Part shown: positions 1 through 6,392 of the stretch, in pieces
Numbering within the stretch: the stretch's first letter is position 1
Layout of the letters: each line of letters begins with the position of its first letter
Source of the DNA: Anaerolineae bacterium
GTDB taxonomy: Bacteria > Chloroflexota > Anaerolineae > Aggregatilineales > Phototrophicaceae
DNA: 9,168 nt
NCBI GenBank assembly: GCA_028284565.1
Contig: JANQRM010000299.1
Span: forward strand, 1-9,168
Direction of reading: 5' to 3'
Notes under the pieces: generated by a model
Seen by the model: the letters and a program-made list of their open reading frames with translations, nothing else
What the model was told of the DNA's origin: nothing
Database searches by the model: none
Position numbers and translations under genes: made by a program

Positions 1-146
1 AGTTTCATCCCGGTGCAAACGTCGGGATTGGTAAAGACTTCACGATTTTCGCTACGGCTGAGGGTTATGTGACCTTCGAGAAAGCGAAAGGTCGTGCAGG
101 GCGCAAGCAAATCAGTGTTTATGCTGAGCAACCCATAGCTCAATAA
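1..146 (+). CDS. rpmA: 50S ribosomal protein L27, C-terminal part
   Basis: This is the 3' end of the gene for large-subunit ribosomal protein L27; the start lies left of the window. The first complete codon begins at base 3 and 47 residues are readable before the TAA at 144-146. The stretch [12 protein letters not shown] followed by [11 protein letters not shown] is the characteristic L27 core, and the basic run [14 protein letters not shown] is its usual C-terminal strand. L27 sits near the peptidyl-transferase centre, where its N-terminus (not visible here) contacts tRNA. The tail ends in EQPIAQ, a few residues past the usual end of the family. The next gene, rpmE, begins 66 nt downstream with no terminator in between, so the two ribosomal-protein genes are probably co-transcribed. 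The identification is secure despite truncation by the window edge. Confidence 0.95.
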   Translation, partial: FHPGANVGIGKDFTIFATAEGYVTFEKAKGRAGRKQISVYAEQPIAQ

Positions 147-173
147 TCAATCCTGTTCAAATACATGACGCTA

Positions 174-188
174 CTCAGATAACCTGAG
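174..188 (+). other. Small hairpin in the rpmA-rpmE spacer
   Basis: CTCAG (174-178) and CTGAG (184-188) form a perfect 5-bp inverted repeat around the loop ATAAC. It lies 12 nt before the rpmE ribosome-binding site, has no following T-run, and so is not a terminator. It could be a leader element modulating L31 translation or a processing site, but a 5-bp stem can arise by chance. Confidence 0.2.
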
Positions 189-200
189 CCGTCGTGTTCA

Positions 201-206
201 AAGGAG
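201..206 (+). promoter_or_regulatory. Ribosome-binding site fixing the GTG start of rpmE
   Basis: AAGGAG lies 6 nt before the GTG at 213. It is the best Shine-Dalgarno match in the first half of the window. It supports GTG as the start, and no in-frame ATG occurs near the N-terminus. Confidence 0.8.
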
Positions 207-212
207 AATCTT

Positions 213-677
213 GTGAAAGAAAAAATCCATCCCGAATGGTATGCGGAAGCCGATGTCAGTTGCTCCAACTGTGGAAACGCGTGGACAACCGGTGCAACCG
301 TACCCAGTATCCGTGTCGAAATCTGCTCCAATTGCCATCCCTTCTATACTGGTAAGCAAACCATTGTCGATACCGAAGGACGTGTTGAAGGCTTTATGAA
401 ACGGCTGGCAAAACGTGACCAGATGCAACAAGTTGCTGATGAACGTGAAGCCGCGAAAGCCCCCACCAACCTTTCCATTGAAGACTTGGGCTTGAGCAAA
501 CGCTACGTCACTATCTTGGAAGAAAATGACATCACGACGGTTCAAGACATCCTCGACAAGCTGGCTGAAAGTGGCGATGAAGGCTTGCTGGAATTCCAAG
601 GGATTGGTCGTAAAGTCTTGAGCGACCTCAAGAAGTCCCTTCGTGCTGGTGGCTACGAAATCCCCGAAGCGGAATAA
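213..677 (+). CDS. rpmE: Ribosomal protein L31 fused to an alphaCTD-like helix-hairpin-helix domain
   Basis: The 154-residue product has two parts. Residues 1-70 are a zinc-binding (C+) L31: it opens MKEKIHPEW, has CxxC pairs at C17/C20 and C38/C41 that should hold Zn, and the family block HPFYTGKQ (42-49) followed by [13 protein letters not shown]31 is a peripheral 50S protein that helps bridge the subunits. A charged linker (about 66-84) leads to an extra domain, residues 87-148, that resembles the RNA polymerase alpha C-terminal domain: [17 protein letters not shown], then a helix-hairpin-helix with GIG at 130-132 followed by [11 protein letters not shown]. Typical L31 is roughly 65-90 residues, so the tail is an addition. 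Comparing with remembered E. coli alphaCTD, R97 corresponds to R265, G132 to G296 and K134 to K298, but N268, K271 and S299 appear replaced by T100, E103 and V135. DNA binding is therefore uncertain. Codons favour C-ending forms, as expected for high expression. The gene follows rpmA, starts with GTG behind AAGGAG, and ends at a strong terminator. Confidence 0.93.
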   Translation: MKEKIHPEWYAEADVSCSNCGNAWTTGATVPSIRVEICSNCHPFYTGKQTIVDTEGRVEGFMKRLAKRDQMQQVADEREAAKAPTNLSIEDLGLSKRYVTILEENDITTVQDILDKLAESGDEGLLEFQGIGRKVLSDLKKSLRAGGYEIPEAE

Positions 678-699
678 CATCCATAAAACCCAATTGAAC

Positions 700-729
700 G
701 GCAGTTGTCAAGTGATGACTGCCTTTTTT
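700..729 (+). terminator. Rho-independent terminator after rpmE
   Basis: GGCAGT (700-705) pairs with ACTGCC (718-723). The stem extends inward through two G-T wobbles, T-A and C-G to a 10-bp stem with loop AAGT, and is followed directly by six T and a further T-rich stretch. It lies 23 nt after the rpmE stop and closes the rpmA-rpmE transcript. Confidence 0.88.
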
Positions 730-810
730 GTTGTTTTTTATGACAGTTTTTAGTTGTTAGTTATGCATTCTACAACGACTCTATGTTTTGTTAAAAGATT
801 GGAGATTTAT

Positions 811-839
811 TTTACGCGCTTTTAAGGTTTCGTTAAAAT
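811..839 (+). promoter_or_regulatory. Candidate sigma-70-type promoter, distal to tdk
   Basis: TTTACG (811-816, 4 of 6 to TTGACA) and TAAAAT (834-839, 5 of 6 to TATAAT) are separated by exactly 17 nt. Initiation would fall near 846, leaving a leader of about 85 nt before tdk. The -10 overlaps the left arm and loop of an inverted repeat, so it could be repressible. It is a consensus match only; AT-rich DNA yields such matches by chance. Confidence 0.35.
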
Positions 840-850
840 TCTCTAACGAA
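829..850. repeat. Inverted repeat TTCGTTA-N8-TAACGAA, possible operator
   Basis: Perfect 7-bp arms (829-835 and 844-850) flank the 8-nt AAATTCTC. The 15-bp centre-to-centre spacing is not far from the 10-11-bp helical repeat expected of many dimeric repressors, and the element overlaps the candidate -10 at 834-839. It has no T-run, so it does not look like a terminator. I cannot name a regulator that would bind it. Confidence 0.35.
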
Positions 851-868
851 CTTACCTGCGTTCTGCTG

Positions 869-896
869 TTGCTATTTTTAGCCAGCGACCTACACT
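869..896 (+). promoter_or_regulatory. Alternative promoter candidate proximal to tdk
   Basis: TTGCTA (869-874, 4 of 6) and TACACT (891-896, 4 of 6) are 16 nt apart. A start near 903 would give a leader of about 28 nt before the tdk ATG. It competes with the candidate at 811-839; the sequence alone does not decide between them. Confidence 0.25.
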
Positions 897-930
897 AATC
901 TAGGAAATCACACACAAAGTTGAGGAGATT

Positions 931-1521
931 ATGAACCATCGTTTCGGGCGGATTGAGGTTATCTGTGGCAGTATGTTTTGTGGCAAAACAGAAGAGATGA
1001 TTCGGCGGGTGCGTCGTGCAATTATTGCTAAGCAGAATATCCAAGTGTTTAAGCCAAGTATTGATATTCGCTATGGTGTGGAGACGATTAATAGCCATAG
1101 TGGTCAAGCGGTGGATGCACTGGCTATCAAACGGGCGAAGGACATTTACCTCCACCTGGAAGATGACACGACGGTTGTTGCAATTGATGAAGTCCAATTT
1201 TTTGATGATGAGATTGTGGATATTGTTCAACGCCTCGCGGATGAACGGAATATCCGTGTGATTTTGGCGGGATTGGATTTGGACTTCCGTGGCGAACCTT
1301 TTGGGTCGATGCCCCGCTTGCTTTCGATAGCGGAAGATGTGGTGAAACTCCATGCGATTTGTGTCGCCTGTGGAGAAGCCGCTAGCCGTACACAACGCCT
1401 CGTCAATGGACAACCTGCGCGATATGATGATCCAATCATCCTCGTTGGCGCGCATGAAGCCTATGAAGCCCGTTGTCGGGAGCATCATATTGTTCTGCAA
1501 CCCGAACTCATCGTAGAATAA
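931..1521 (+). CDS. tdk: Thymidine kinase, type II
   Basis: The enzyme phosphorylates thymidine to dTMP with ATP in the pyrimidine-salvage pathway, in the cytosol. The 196-residue length is normal for the tetrameric type II (human TK1-like) family. The phosphate-binding loop is at 13-20 (GSMFCGKT; a Cys replaces the commoner Ser in MFSGK). A Walker B-like DEVQFF lies at 86-91, where E87 is the expected catalytic base, and [12 protein letters not shown] at 114-125 is the family-typical segment. Zinc ligands appear as C144-x2-C147 and C182-x2-H185, the second pair inside the YEARCREH block that closes the thymidine-binding lasso. GAGGAG at 922-927, 3 nt before the ATG, is close but supports this start. 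A terminator and promoter candidates lie upstream; moxR follows after only 30 nt without a terminator, so read-through into the Bat operon is possible. In Firmicutes rpmE-tdk is commonly followed by prfA, which is absent here. Confidence 0.96.
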   Translation: MNHRFGRIEVICGSMFCGKTEEMIRRVRRAIIAKQNIQVFKPSIDIRYGVETINSHSGQAVDALAIKRAKDIYLHLEDDTTVVAIDEVQFFDDEIVDIVQRLADERNIRVILAGLDLDFRGEPFGSMPRLLSIAEDVVKLHAICVACGEAASRTQRLVNGQPARYDDPIILVGAHEAYEARCREHHIVLQPELIVE

Positions 1522-1551
1522 GATTGTCCACTATCCCCGTTTAGGGAAGCC

Positions 1552-2541
1552 ATGAGTCTATCGGTACAAGAACGCAATAAACGTGTTCGTCAGGCGTCAG
1601 CATTTGTCTCAGAGATATTGGATTCCATTGGGCGTGTGATTGTTGGTCAGGATATGCTGATTAATCGTCTGTTAATCGCACTGCTTTCCAACGGGCACGT
1701 GCTAATTGAAGGTGTTCCCGGTTTGGCAAAGACGCTTACTGTACGGACGCTTTCAGCAACACTTGATACCCATTTCCAACGCATTCAATTCACACCCGAC
1801 TTGTTGCCATCTGACTTAATCGGGACGCAGATTTTTAATCCTAAATCAGGTGATTTCTCACCCCGGCAAGGGCCCTTGTTCACGAACATTGTGCTAGCAG
1901 ATGAAATCAACCGAGCGCCAGCGAAAGTGCAATCTGCCTTGTTAGAAGCGATGGCAGAACGACAGATTACGCTTGGCGAAACGACCTATACCATGGCTGA
2001 CCCTTTTATTGTGTTGGCGACTCAGAATCCGATTGAACAGGAAGGAACATACCCTCTACCCGAAGCGCAACTTGACCGTTTCTTGTTAAAAGTCGTAATT
2101 GGCTATCCAAATCGCGATGAAGAACGGGATATTCTCACGCGGATGTCGGGTGAAGAGCCGGAGCTTCCATCGCCTGTCCTGGACCCGGAAGCGATTCGTC
2201 GTGCACGACGTGTGGTGAATGAAATTTATGTTGATGCCAAAATCCAGGATTATGTCCTGGATATTGTCTTTTCTACACGCGAACCGAAAGCATTTGGCTT
2301 TAAGAAACTGGATTCTCTGATTGAGTTTGGGGCATCACCACGGGGAACAATCTCCTTGACGAAAGCGGCGAAAGCCCATGCATTCTTACAAGGTCGGGGT
2401 TATGTGATGCCAGATGATGTCAAGTTGGTTGCGCCTGATGTGCTACGACATCGCATCTTGACCACCTTTGAAGCCCAAGCGGAAAATATCACCTCCACGC
2501 AAATTATCCAGCGTATCCTCAAACGAATTGATGTCCCCTAA
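1552..2541 (+). CDS. moxR: MoxR-family AAA+ ATPase
   Basis: This is a cytosolic AAA+ ATPase of the MoxR group, thought to remodel or activate VWA-domain partners using ATP; the gene's position directly ahead of DUF58 and bat genes is the classic arrangement. Motifs along the 329 residues: GQD (32-34), Walker A GVPGLAKT (54-61), the MoxR signature around RIQFTPDLLPSDLIG (77-91), Walker B with DE at 117-118 followed by INRAP, sensor 1 ATQNP (156-160), EGTYPLPEAQLDRF (164-177) with R176 as the probable arginine finger, and sensor 2 GASPRG (260-265) ahead of the C-terminal lid helices. Length is normal. The ATG at 1552 follows a modest AGGGA (1543-1547). Its TAA shares one base with the next ATG (TAATG), so translation is coupled to the DUF58 gene. 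No promoter is evident in the 30-nt gap from tdk. All catalytic motifs look intact. Confidence 0.95.
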   Translation: MSLSVQERNKRVRQASAFVSEILDSIGRVIVGQDMLINRLLIALLSNGHVLIEGVPGLAKTLTVRTLSATLDTHFQRIQFTPDLLPSDLIGTQIFNPKSGDFSPRQGPLFTNIVLADEINRAPAKVQSALLEAMAERQITLGETTYTMADPFIVLATQNPIEQEGTYPLPEAQLDRFLLKVVIGYPNRDEERDILTRMSGEEPELPSPVLDPEAIRRARRVVNEIYVDAKIQDYVLDIVFSTREPKAFGFKKLDSLIEFGASPRGTISLTKAAKAHAFLQGRGYVMPDDVKLVAPDVLRHRILTTFEAQAENITSTQIIQRILKRIDVP

Positions 2542-3422
2542 TGCTAGCTCCGCAAACCCTGCGTCGGATTGAGCAAATAGAATTAGTGAGTCGTCGGCTG
2601 GTGCATACGCAATTTGCTGGCTCATATCAGTCTGTGTTCAAGGGGCAAGGCTTGGTCTTTCATACCGTGCGTCCCTATGAATATGGGGATGATGTGCGGG
2701 CGATTGACTGGAAAATTACGGCACGGACAGGCGAACCCCATATTAAGCAATTTGTGGAAGAGCGTGAGCGTACCGTGATGTTGGTCATCGACAGCAGTGC
2801 ATCGGTGTTGTTTGGGAGTGCGATTCGGCAAAAGAGCGAATTGGCAGCGGAGTTGGGTTCGGTGTTGGCATCAACCGCCATTTATAATGATGATAAGGTG
2901 GGTTTGCTGGTCTTTAGCGACAAAATTGAGCATTATATCCCCCCGAAGAAAGGGCGTAAGCATGTTATGCACTTGATTCGGGAGTTGCTGAATCTTGAAC
3001 CGATTGGCACAGGGACGGACTTTTCGCTGGCATTGCAGACGCTCAATCGCGCTTTGAAGCGGAATACGATTGTCTTTTTGTTGTCTGATTTTTTACTACC
3101 GAGCGAACAATATAAACGTGATTTGTTAATTACAAGTCAGCGACATGATACGACAGCAATTATTTTGCGTGACCCCTTAGAGAGCTTGTTTCCGAATGTG
3201 GGTATGGTGCGCTTGCAGGATGCGGAGACACAAACCGTGCAATGGGTGGATACAGACCATAGTAGCTGGCAACGGGAATTTCAGTATCGGTCTGCGAAGT
3301 TTGAACGTGTACGAGAGACAATACTCACGCAAGCGGGGATTGACCGCATTGACGTTCCCCCTGATGGAGATTACGTGGGTGCGCTCATCGAGTTTTTCAA
3401 TCAACGGATGCGGAGACGTTAG
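2541..3422 (+). CDS. DUF58 protein with VWA-like fold
   Basis: This 293-residue protein belongs to the DUF58 family, the usual partner encoded beside moxR. The diagnostic block runs from F33 to R62: VFKGQGLVFHTVRPYEYGDD followed by VRAIDWKITAR. A MIDAS-type metal site is suggested by D84-S86-S88 (DSSAS), T159 in GTGTDF and D183 in LLSDF. The conserved YIPPKKGR is at 132-139. I see no signal peptide or membrane span, so it is likely soluble and cytosolic, the short form of the family; many DUF58 proteins carry two N-terminal spans instead. It overlaps the moxR stop by one base (TAATG) and lacks a clear Shine-Dalgarno, which points to coupled translation; the next gene's ATG abuts its TAG. Its role is inferred: substrate or adaptor for the MoxR ATPase. 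The family assignment is firm, the function is not. Confidence 0.92.
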   Translation: MLAPQTLRRIEQIELVSRRLVHTQFAGSYQSVFKGQGLVFHTVRPYEYGDDVRAIDWKITARTGEPHIKQFVEERERTVMLVIDSSASVLFGSAIRQKSELAAELGSVLASTAIYNDDKVGLLVFSDKIEHYIPPKKGRKHVMHLIRELLNLEPIGTGTDFSLALQTLNRALKRNTIVFLLSDFLLPSEQYKRDLLITSQRHDTTAIILRDPLESLFPNVGMVRLQDAETQTVQWVDTDHSSWQREFQYRSAKFERVRETILTQAGIDRIDVPPDGDYVGALIEFFNQRMRRR

Positions 3423-4397
3423 ATGTTTCGGTTGCGTCTGTGTGTGATTGGGATTCTGATTGTGTTGATTCCGATGGCGTTAGCTCAGGAAGAAACCCCG
3501 GAAGCTACGCTAGAAGTCAATGTGGATACGGAGATTGATGCGCTGGTCAATTTGGTGGATGCATCGTTTTCTGCGGATAACCTATCTCCGTTGCTCGGTG
3601 AACCTGTAGAACTCATCTTGAAGGCTGATGCACCAACAAATGTGGAGATTGTCGGCTGGGCAGAATTCCCAGAAGAAGATACACCCTTTCAAGTCATTGA
3701 GGCAGGTGACATTGAGCAAGAAACGCTTGGCGATACCACGAGCTACACACAGACGTTGGAATTGGTCGTATGGGAAGTTGGTTTTTTTAACACGCCGGAA
3801 TTGTTTATCACGTATATCAATCCGAATACAGGTGCGACATTAAATGCGCCGATACAGTCGGTGTTTTTTAATACGCAGAGTGTGCTTGACCCAGAAGATA
3901 CGATTTTACGTCCAAATACGGATTTGATTGAACTGCCCTACTTCCCGCCTTGGGTGGTGGTGATTGTCATTGTGGTGATTGCGACGGTCTTGTGGTTGCT
4001 GAATTCATTCAGACGGTCACAGCGATTTGCCAGTCGCTTAGCACAAGCTGGGACACCTTTCCAAAAGACGGTGTTTGAATTGCGTCATTTGATTGAGCAG
4101 AATCTCCCAGCCGAAACGGTATATCCACTGGTAGCAGAGCATCTACGGATGTATTTAGCTACGCGCTTTGGACTTACAACCAGCGATTTGACGACGATTG
4201 AATTGATGGGGCAAGTGCGGGAGCATCCTTCATTTACACCACGATTGGCGAATGATTTGCAACGGGTGTTGGAGCAAGCGGACTTGGTGAAGTTTGCCCA
4301 GTTTTCACCAGATAGTAATTCGACCATTCGAATTGTGAATTATGCGATACAATGGCTAGAGTCTTCTGAGAAAGTCAATCCAACACCCGATGTCTGA
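3423..4397 (+). CDS. BatD-like single-span protein with DUF4381-like cytosolic tail
   Basis: I do not recognise an established name for this 324-residue protein. It begins with a signal peptide (hydrophobic 7-20, likely cleavage after ALA at 21). Next is an extracytoplasmic beta-rich domain (about 40-155) with NLSPLLGE at 53-60, then a linker with DPEDTILRPN, a membrane span at 177-194 and a basic FRR stop (196-198). The cytosolic helical domain (about 210-320) contains YLATRFGL (244-251), SDLTTIEL (254-261) and EQADLVKFA (284-292), the last typical of DUF4381-type proteins found in MoxR/VWA clusters. The N-terminal motif and the cytosolic tail both resemble BatD encoded at 7174, so the two may be distant paralogues. 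GGAG at 3412-3415, 7 nt upstream, supports the ATG, which directly abuts the DUF58 stop. The gene overlaps batA by 8 nt. It likely links envelope-side VWA proteins to the cytosolic MoxR/DUF58 pair; that role is inference. Confidence 0.85.
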   Translation: MFRLRLCVIGILIVLIPMALAQEETPEATLEVNVDTEIDALVNLVDASFSADNLSPLLGEPVELILKADAPTNVEIVGWAEFPEEDTPFQVIEAGDIEQETLGDTTSYTQTLELVVWEVGFFNTPELFITYINPNTGATLNAPIQSVFFNTQSVLDPEDTILRPNTDLIELPYFPPWVVVIVIVVIATVLWLLNSFRRSQRFASRLAQAGTPFQKTVFELRHLIEQNLPAETVYPLVAEHLRMYLATRFGLTTSDLTTIELMGQVREHPSFTPRLANDLQRVLEQADLVKFAQFSPDSNSTIRIVNYAIQWLESSEKVNPTPDV

Positions 4398-5385
4398 GTT
4401 TCGTTTCGCCCATCCGATTGCGCTGATATTAATTCCAATCAGCATACTGTTTGTCTTACTCTGGATTCGGGGACAGTGGCAACGTCCGCCTGGGGTGATA
4501 CGCTATTCAGATACCCGCTTGTTGAGTGGGTTGCCGTCTAGTTATCGGATTCAATTGCGCCAAGTACCAAATGTGTTGCGTTATCTGGCGTGGATACTGC
4601 TGGTGATTGCGTTGGCGAGACCTCAATCAGGACGCGCGCGTGAGATTATTCGTGGCGAAGGCATCAACATCGTTTTTGCATTGGATATTTCCGGCAGTAT
4701 GGCATTGAACGATTTCCAACCGAATCGTCTTGAATCCGCAAAGTTGGTGATGAAAAATTTCATCGAATTGCGTGTATCGGATCGCATTGGCTTGGTTGTC
4801 TTTGCTAATGATGCGTTTCATCAAGCCCCGCCGACGCTTGATTACACGATATTGAAACAACTGATTGATGATATTCAGCTTGCACCCGATTTGGGCATTC
4901 AAGATGGCTCGGCGATTGGATTAGGGATAGCATCAGCGACGAATATGCTCCGTAATAGCCAAACAGCGGGTAATGTGATTGTGTTGTTGACAGATGGAGA
5001 TAACAATACAGGTACGGTTGACCCGTTGACTTCGGCATCGGCGGCATCCACATTTAATATCAAGATATATACAATTGGCATTGGGCAAAGTGGGCAGATT
5101 ACGGTGATGGGGGGTGATGGTAATCCTCAGACTATATTGAGTAATTTAGATGAGCCTCTGCTAAATGGCATCGCACAAACAAGTAGTGGAGCCTACTATA
5201 ATGCCTTGAATGTTGAAGAATTGGTGACGATTTTTGACCAGATTAACCGTTTAGAACGCACGCCGATTCAGCGGCAAGTAACGGTTCGATGGCAAGAGCA
5301 AGCGGGGGTATGGTTGATTGGTGGGTTGATCTTGTTGTTAGTAGAACGCATTTTACGTCAAACAATTTTCCAGACGATACCCTAA
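4390..5385 (+). CDS. batA: BatA, membrane-anchored VWA protein
   Basis: This 331-residue protein has the BatA layout: N-terminal span 10-26 preceded by FAHPIAL, a positively charged loop with PPGVIRYSDTRLL (33-45), a second span about 62-76 ending in ALARPQ, a VWA domain about 92-290, and a final span 307-322. The arginine-rich loop should be cytosolic, which places the VWA domain outside. The metal site shows DISGSM (99-104) and TDGDNN (201-206); the third position has DGSAIG (172-177), with Ser174 where Thr is usual, a conservative change. R113-L-E-S-A-K118 is the usual helix after the MIDAS loop. VWA domains bind partner proteins through a bound divalent metal. It starts inside the preceding gene (ATGTCTGA overlap) without a clear Shine-Dalgarno and its TAA overlaps the batB ATG by one base, so translation is coupled on both sides. 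The assignment rests on architecture plus position immediately before batB. Confidence 0.92.
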   Translation: MSEFRFAHPIALILIPISILFVLLWIRGQWQRPPGVIRYSDTRLLSGLPSSYRIQLRQVPNVLRYLAWILLVIALARPQSGRAREIIRGEGINIVFALDISGSMALNDFQPNRLESAKLVMKNFIELRVSDRIGLVVFANDAFHQAPPTLDYTILKQLIDDIQLAPDLGIQDGSAIGLGIASATNMLRNSQTAGNVIVLLTDGDNNTGTVDPLTSASAASTFNIKIYTIGIGQSGQITVMGGDGNPQTILSNLDEPLLNGIAQTSSGAYYNALNVEELVTIFDQINRLERTPIQRQVTVRWQEQAGVWLIGGLILLLVERILRQTIFQTIP

Positions 5386-6392
5386 TGGATTTTTTTAACG
5401 CACCTGCCCTTCTGCTTTTGATTATCGTGCCGATTGCGCTGTTGTTTTTGCTATGGCGTGGGATTGCAAGGTCTCGTGCAATACAGCGGATTGGTAATCC
5501 TGAACTGATTGCGAGTTTGATACAGCAAGTGAGTCCAGCACGGAGACGACTGAACGCAACTTTGTGGCTCATCACCCTAATCTTTTTGATATTTTCGCTT
5601 GCCAGACCGATATGGGGCGTAGAAGCGGAAGTCATCGAGACAGATGGGGTAGCCGTCATGCTTGTCCTTGATATTAGCAGAAGTATGGACGCGCAGGACA
5701 TTTCGCCGAGTCGAATCGGGCGCGCCAAGCTGGATATGGGACAACTGATTCAAGGCTTGGAGGGACAAGATGTAGGGATAACGCTATTTGCAGGCGAGTC
5801 TTTCGTTTACATGCCCTTCACGTATGACACATTATCGGCACTGACTTTCTTGGATGCTGTCAGTACACGCTCCACTTCTAATCAAGGGACAGCATTGTAT
5901 GCTGGCTTGCAAGATGCGGTGAATGCCTTTGAAAATCGCAATCTATCCACACAGAAAGTTGTCGTTCTCGCCAGTGATGGAGAGAATCATCAACTCACGT
6001 TGAGCGATACGATTAATCAGGCAATTGAAAATAACGTCATTGTTCATACACTCGGCTATGGTACAGAAGAAGGTGGGCAAATCCCACTATATGATGAAAA
6101 TGGTGCGTTGACTGGATTTCAAACGGATTCCGCAGAAGCAATTGTGACCTCAGGCTTAGATGAAACAGAGTTACGTGCGATTGCATCAGACACAGGGGGT
6201 ATCTATCAGCAAGTAACGGCTGAAGATGATGTGATTACGCCACTATTGGAGTCAATTGGCAATTTGGAAACATCTCGCTTGGGCGAACAAGTGGTGACGC
6301 GGAGTGTGGAGCGATTTGGCTTGTTTGTGTTATTTGCTTTGCTTGCCCTCTCACTAGAAATGCTATTGCCAGAGAATCGGCAGGGGGATTGA
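5385..6392 (+). CDS. batB: BatB, membrane-anchored VWA protein
   Basis: The product is 335 residues if the ATG at 5385 is used. An upstream start at 5289 stays in frame but would add 32 non-homologous residues inside batA, whereas the ATG overlaps the batA stop by one base (TAATG) and is followed by a hydrophobic span typical of BatB. Spans are at 9-24, about 60-73 (ending SLARPIW) and 311-328, with basic residues between the first two placing the VWA domain (about 88-295) outside. Metal-site residues are DISRSM (96-101), GT at 168-169 in NQGTALYAGL, and SDGENH (197-202). MDAQDISPSRIGRAK (101-115) and the stretch around YDENGALTGF are BatB-like. It is distantly related to BatA, and the two probably act as a heteromeric pair bearing two MIDAS sites. 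Seven consecutive T at 5390-5396 encode part of Asp-Phe-Phe near the start; the frame is intact. The next gene overlaps by one base. Confidence 0.93.
   Translation: MDFFNAPALLLLIIVPIALLFLLWRGIARSRAIQRIGNPELIASLIQQVSPARRRLNATLWLITLIFLIFSLARPIWGVEAEVIETDGVAVMLVLDISRSMDAQDISPSRIGRAKLDMGQLIQGLEGQDVGITLFAGESFVYMPFTYDTLSALTFLDAVSTRSTSNQGTALYAGLQDAVNAFENRNLSTQKVVVLASDGENHQLTLSDTINQAIENNVIVHTLGYGTEEGGQIPLYDENGALTGFQTDSAEAIVTSGLDETELRAIASDTGGIYQQVTAEDDVITPLLESIGNLETSRLGEQVVTRSVERFGLFVLFALLALSLEMLLPENRQGD
6382..6387 (+). promoter_or_regulatory. Shine-Dalgarno-like site for batC
   Basis: AGGGGG lies 4 nt before the ATG at 6392 and only 1 nt before an in-frame TTG at 6389. The spacing therefore favours the ATG, which also makes the neat TGATG overlap with the batB stop. 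Confidence 0.55.

Larger units (their letters stand above)
730..930 (+). other. AT-rich intergenic region upstream of tdk
   Basis: This gap between the rpmE terminator and tdk is richer in A and T than its surroundings. I find no convincing small gene on either strand: the long minus-strand frame entering it from the right is a shadow of tdk. It holds two candidate promoters, a 7-bp inverted repeat and the tdk ribosome-binding site, described separately. Confidence 0.6.

Noticed and set aside
147..212. Promoter in the rpmA-rpmE spacer
   Set aside because: I could not find a -35/-10 pair with acceptable spacing; co-transcription with rpmA is simpler.
198..680. 160-residue minus-strand open frame opposite rpmE
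   Set aside because: It is an antisense shadow of the clearly coding L31 gene, with no ribosome-binding site and no recognisable domain.
895..1500. 201-residue minus-strand open frame opposite tdk
   Set aside because: It mirrors tdk almost exactly; tdk has all family motifs and a good ribosome-binding site, while the antisense frame has low-complexity, non-family-like content.
5289..5384. Upstream extension of batB by 32 codons
   Set aside because: The extension overlaps batA deeply and does not resemble a BatB N-terminus; the ATG at 5385 sits at the batA stop and precedes the expected membrane span.
5385..5400. Run of seven T near the batB start as a programmed frameshift site
   Set aside because: A -1 shift would hit TAA at once and yield only a tiny peptide. 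A similar T-run occurs in the gene at 3423, and both simply encode paired Phe codons in an intact frame.
5243..5728. 161-residue minus-strand open frame across the batA-batB junction
   Set aside because: It lies wholly within two well-supported plus-strand genes and shows no domain or start signal.
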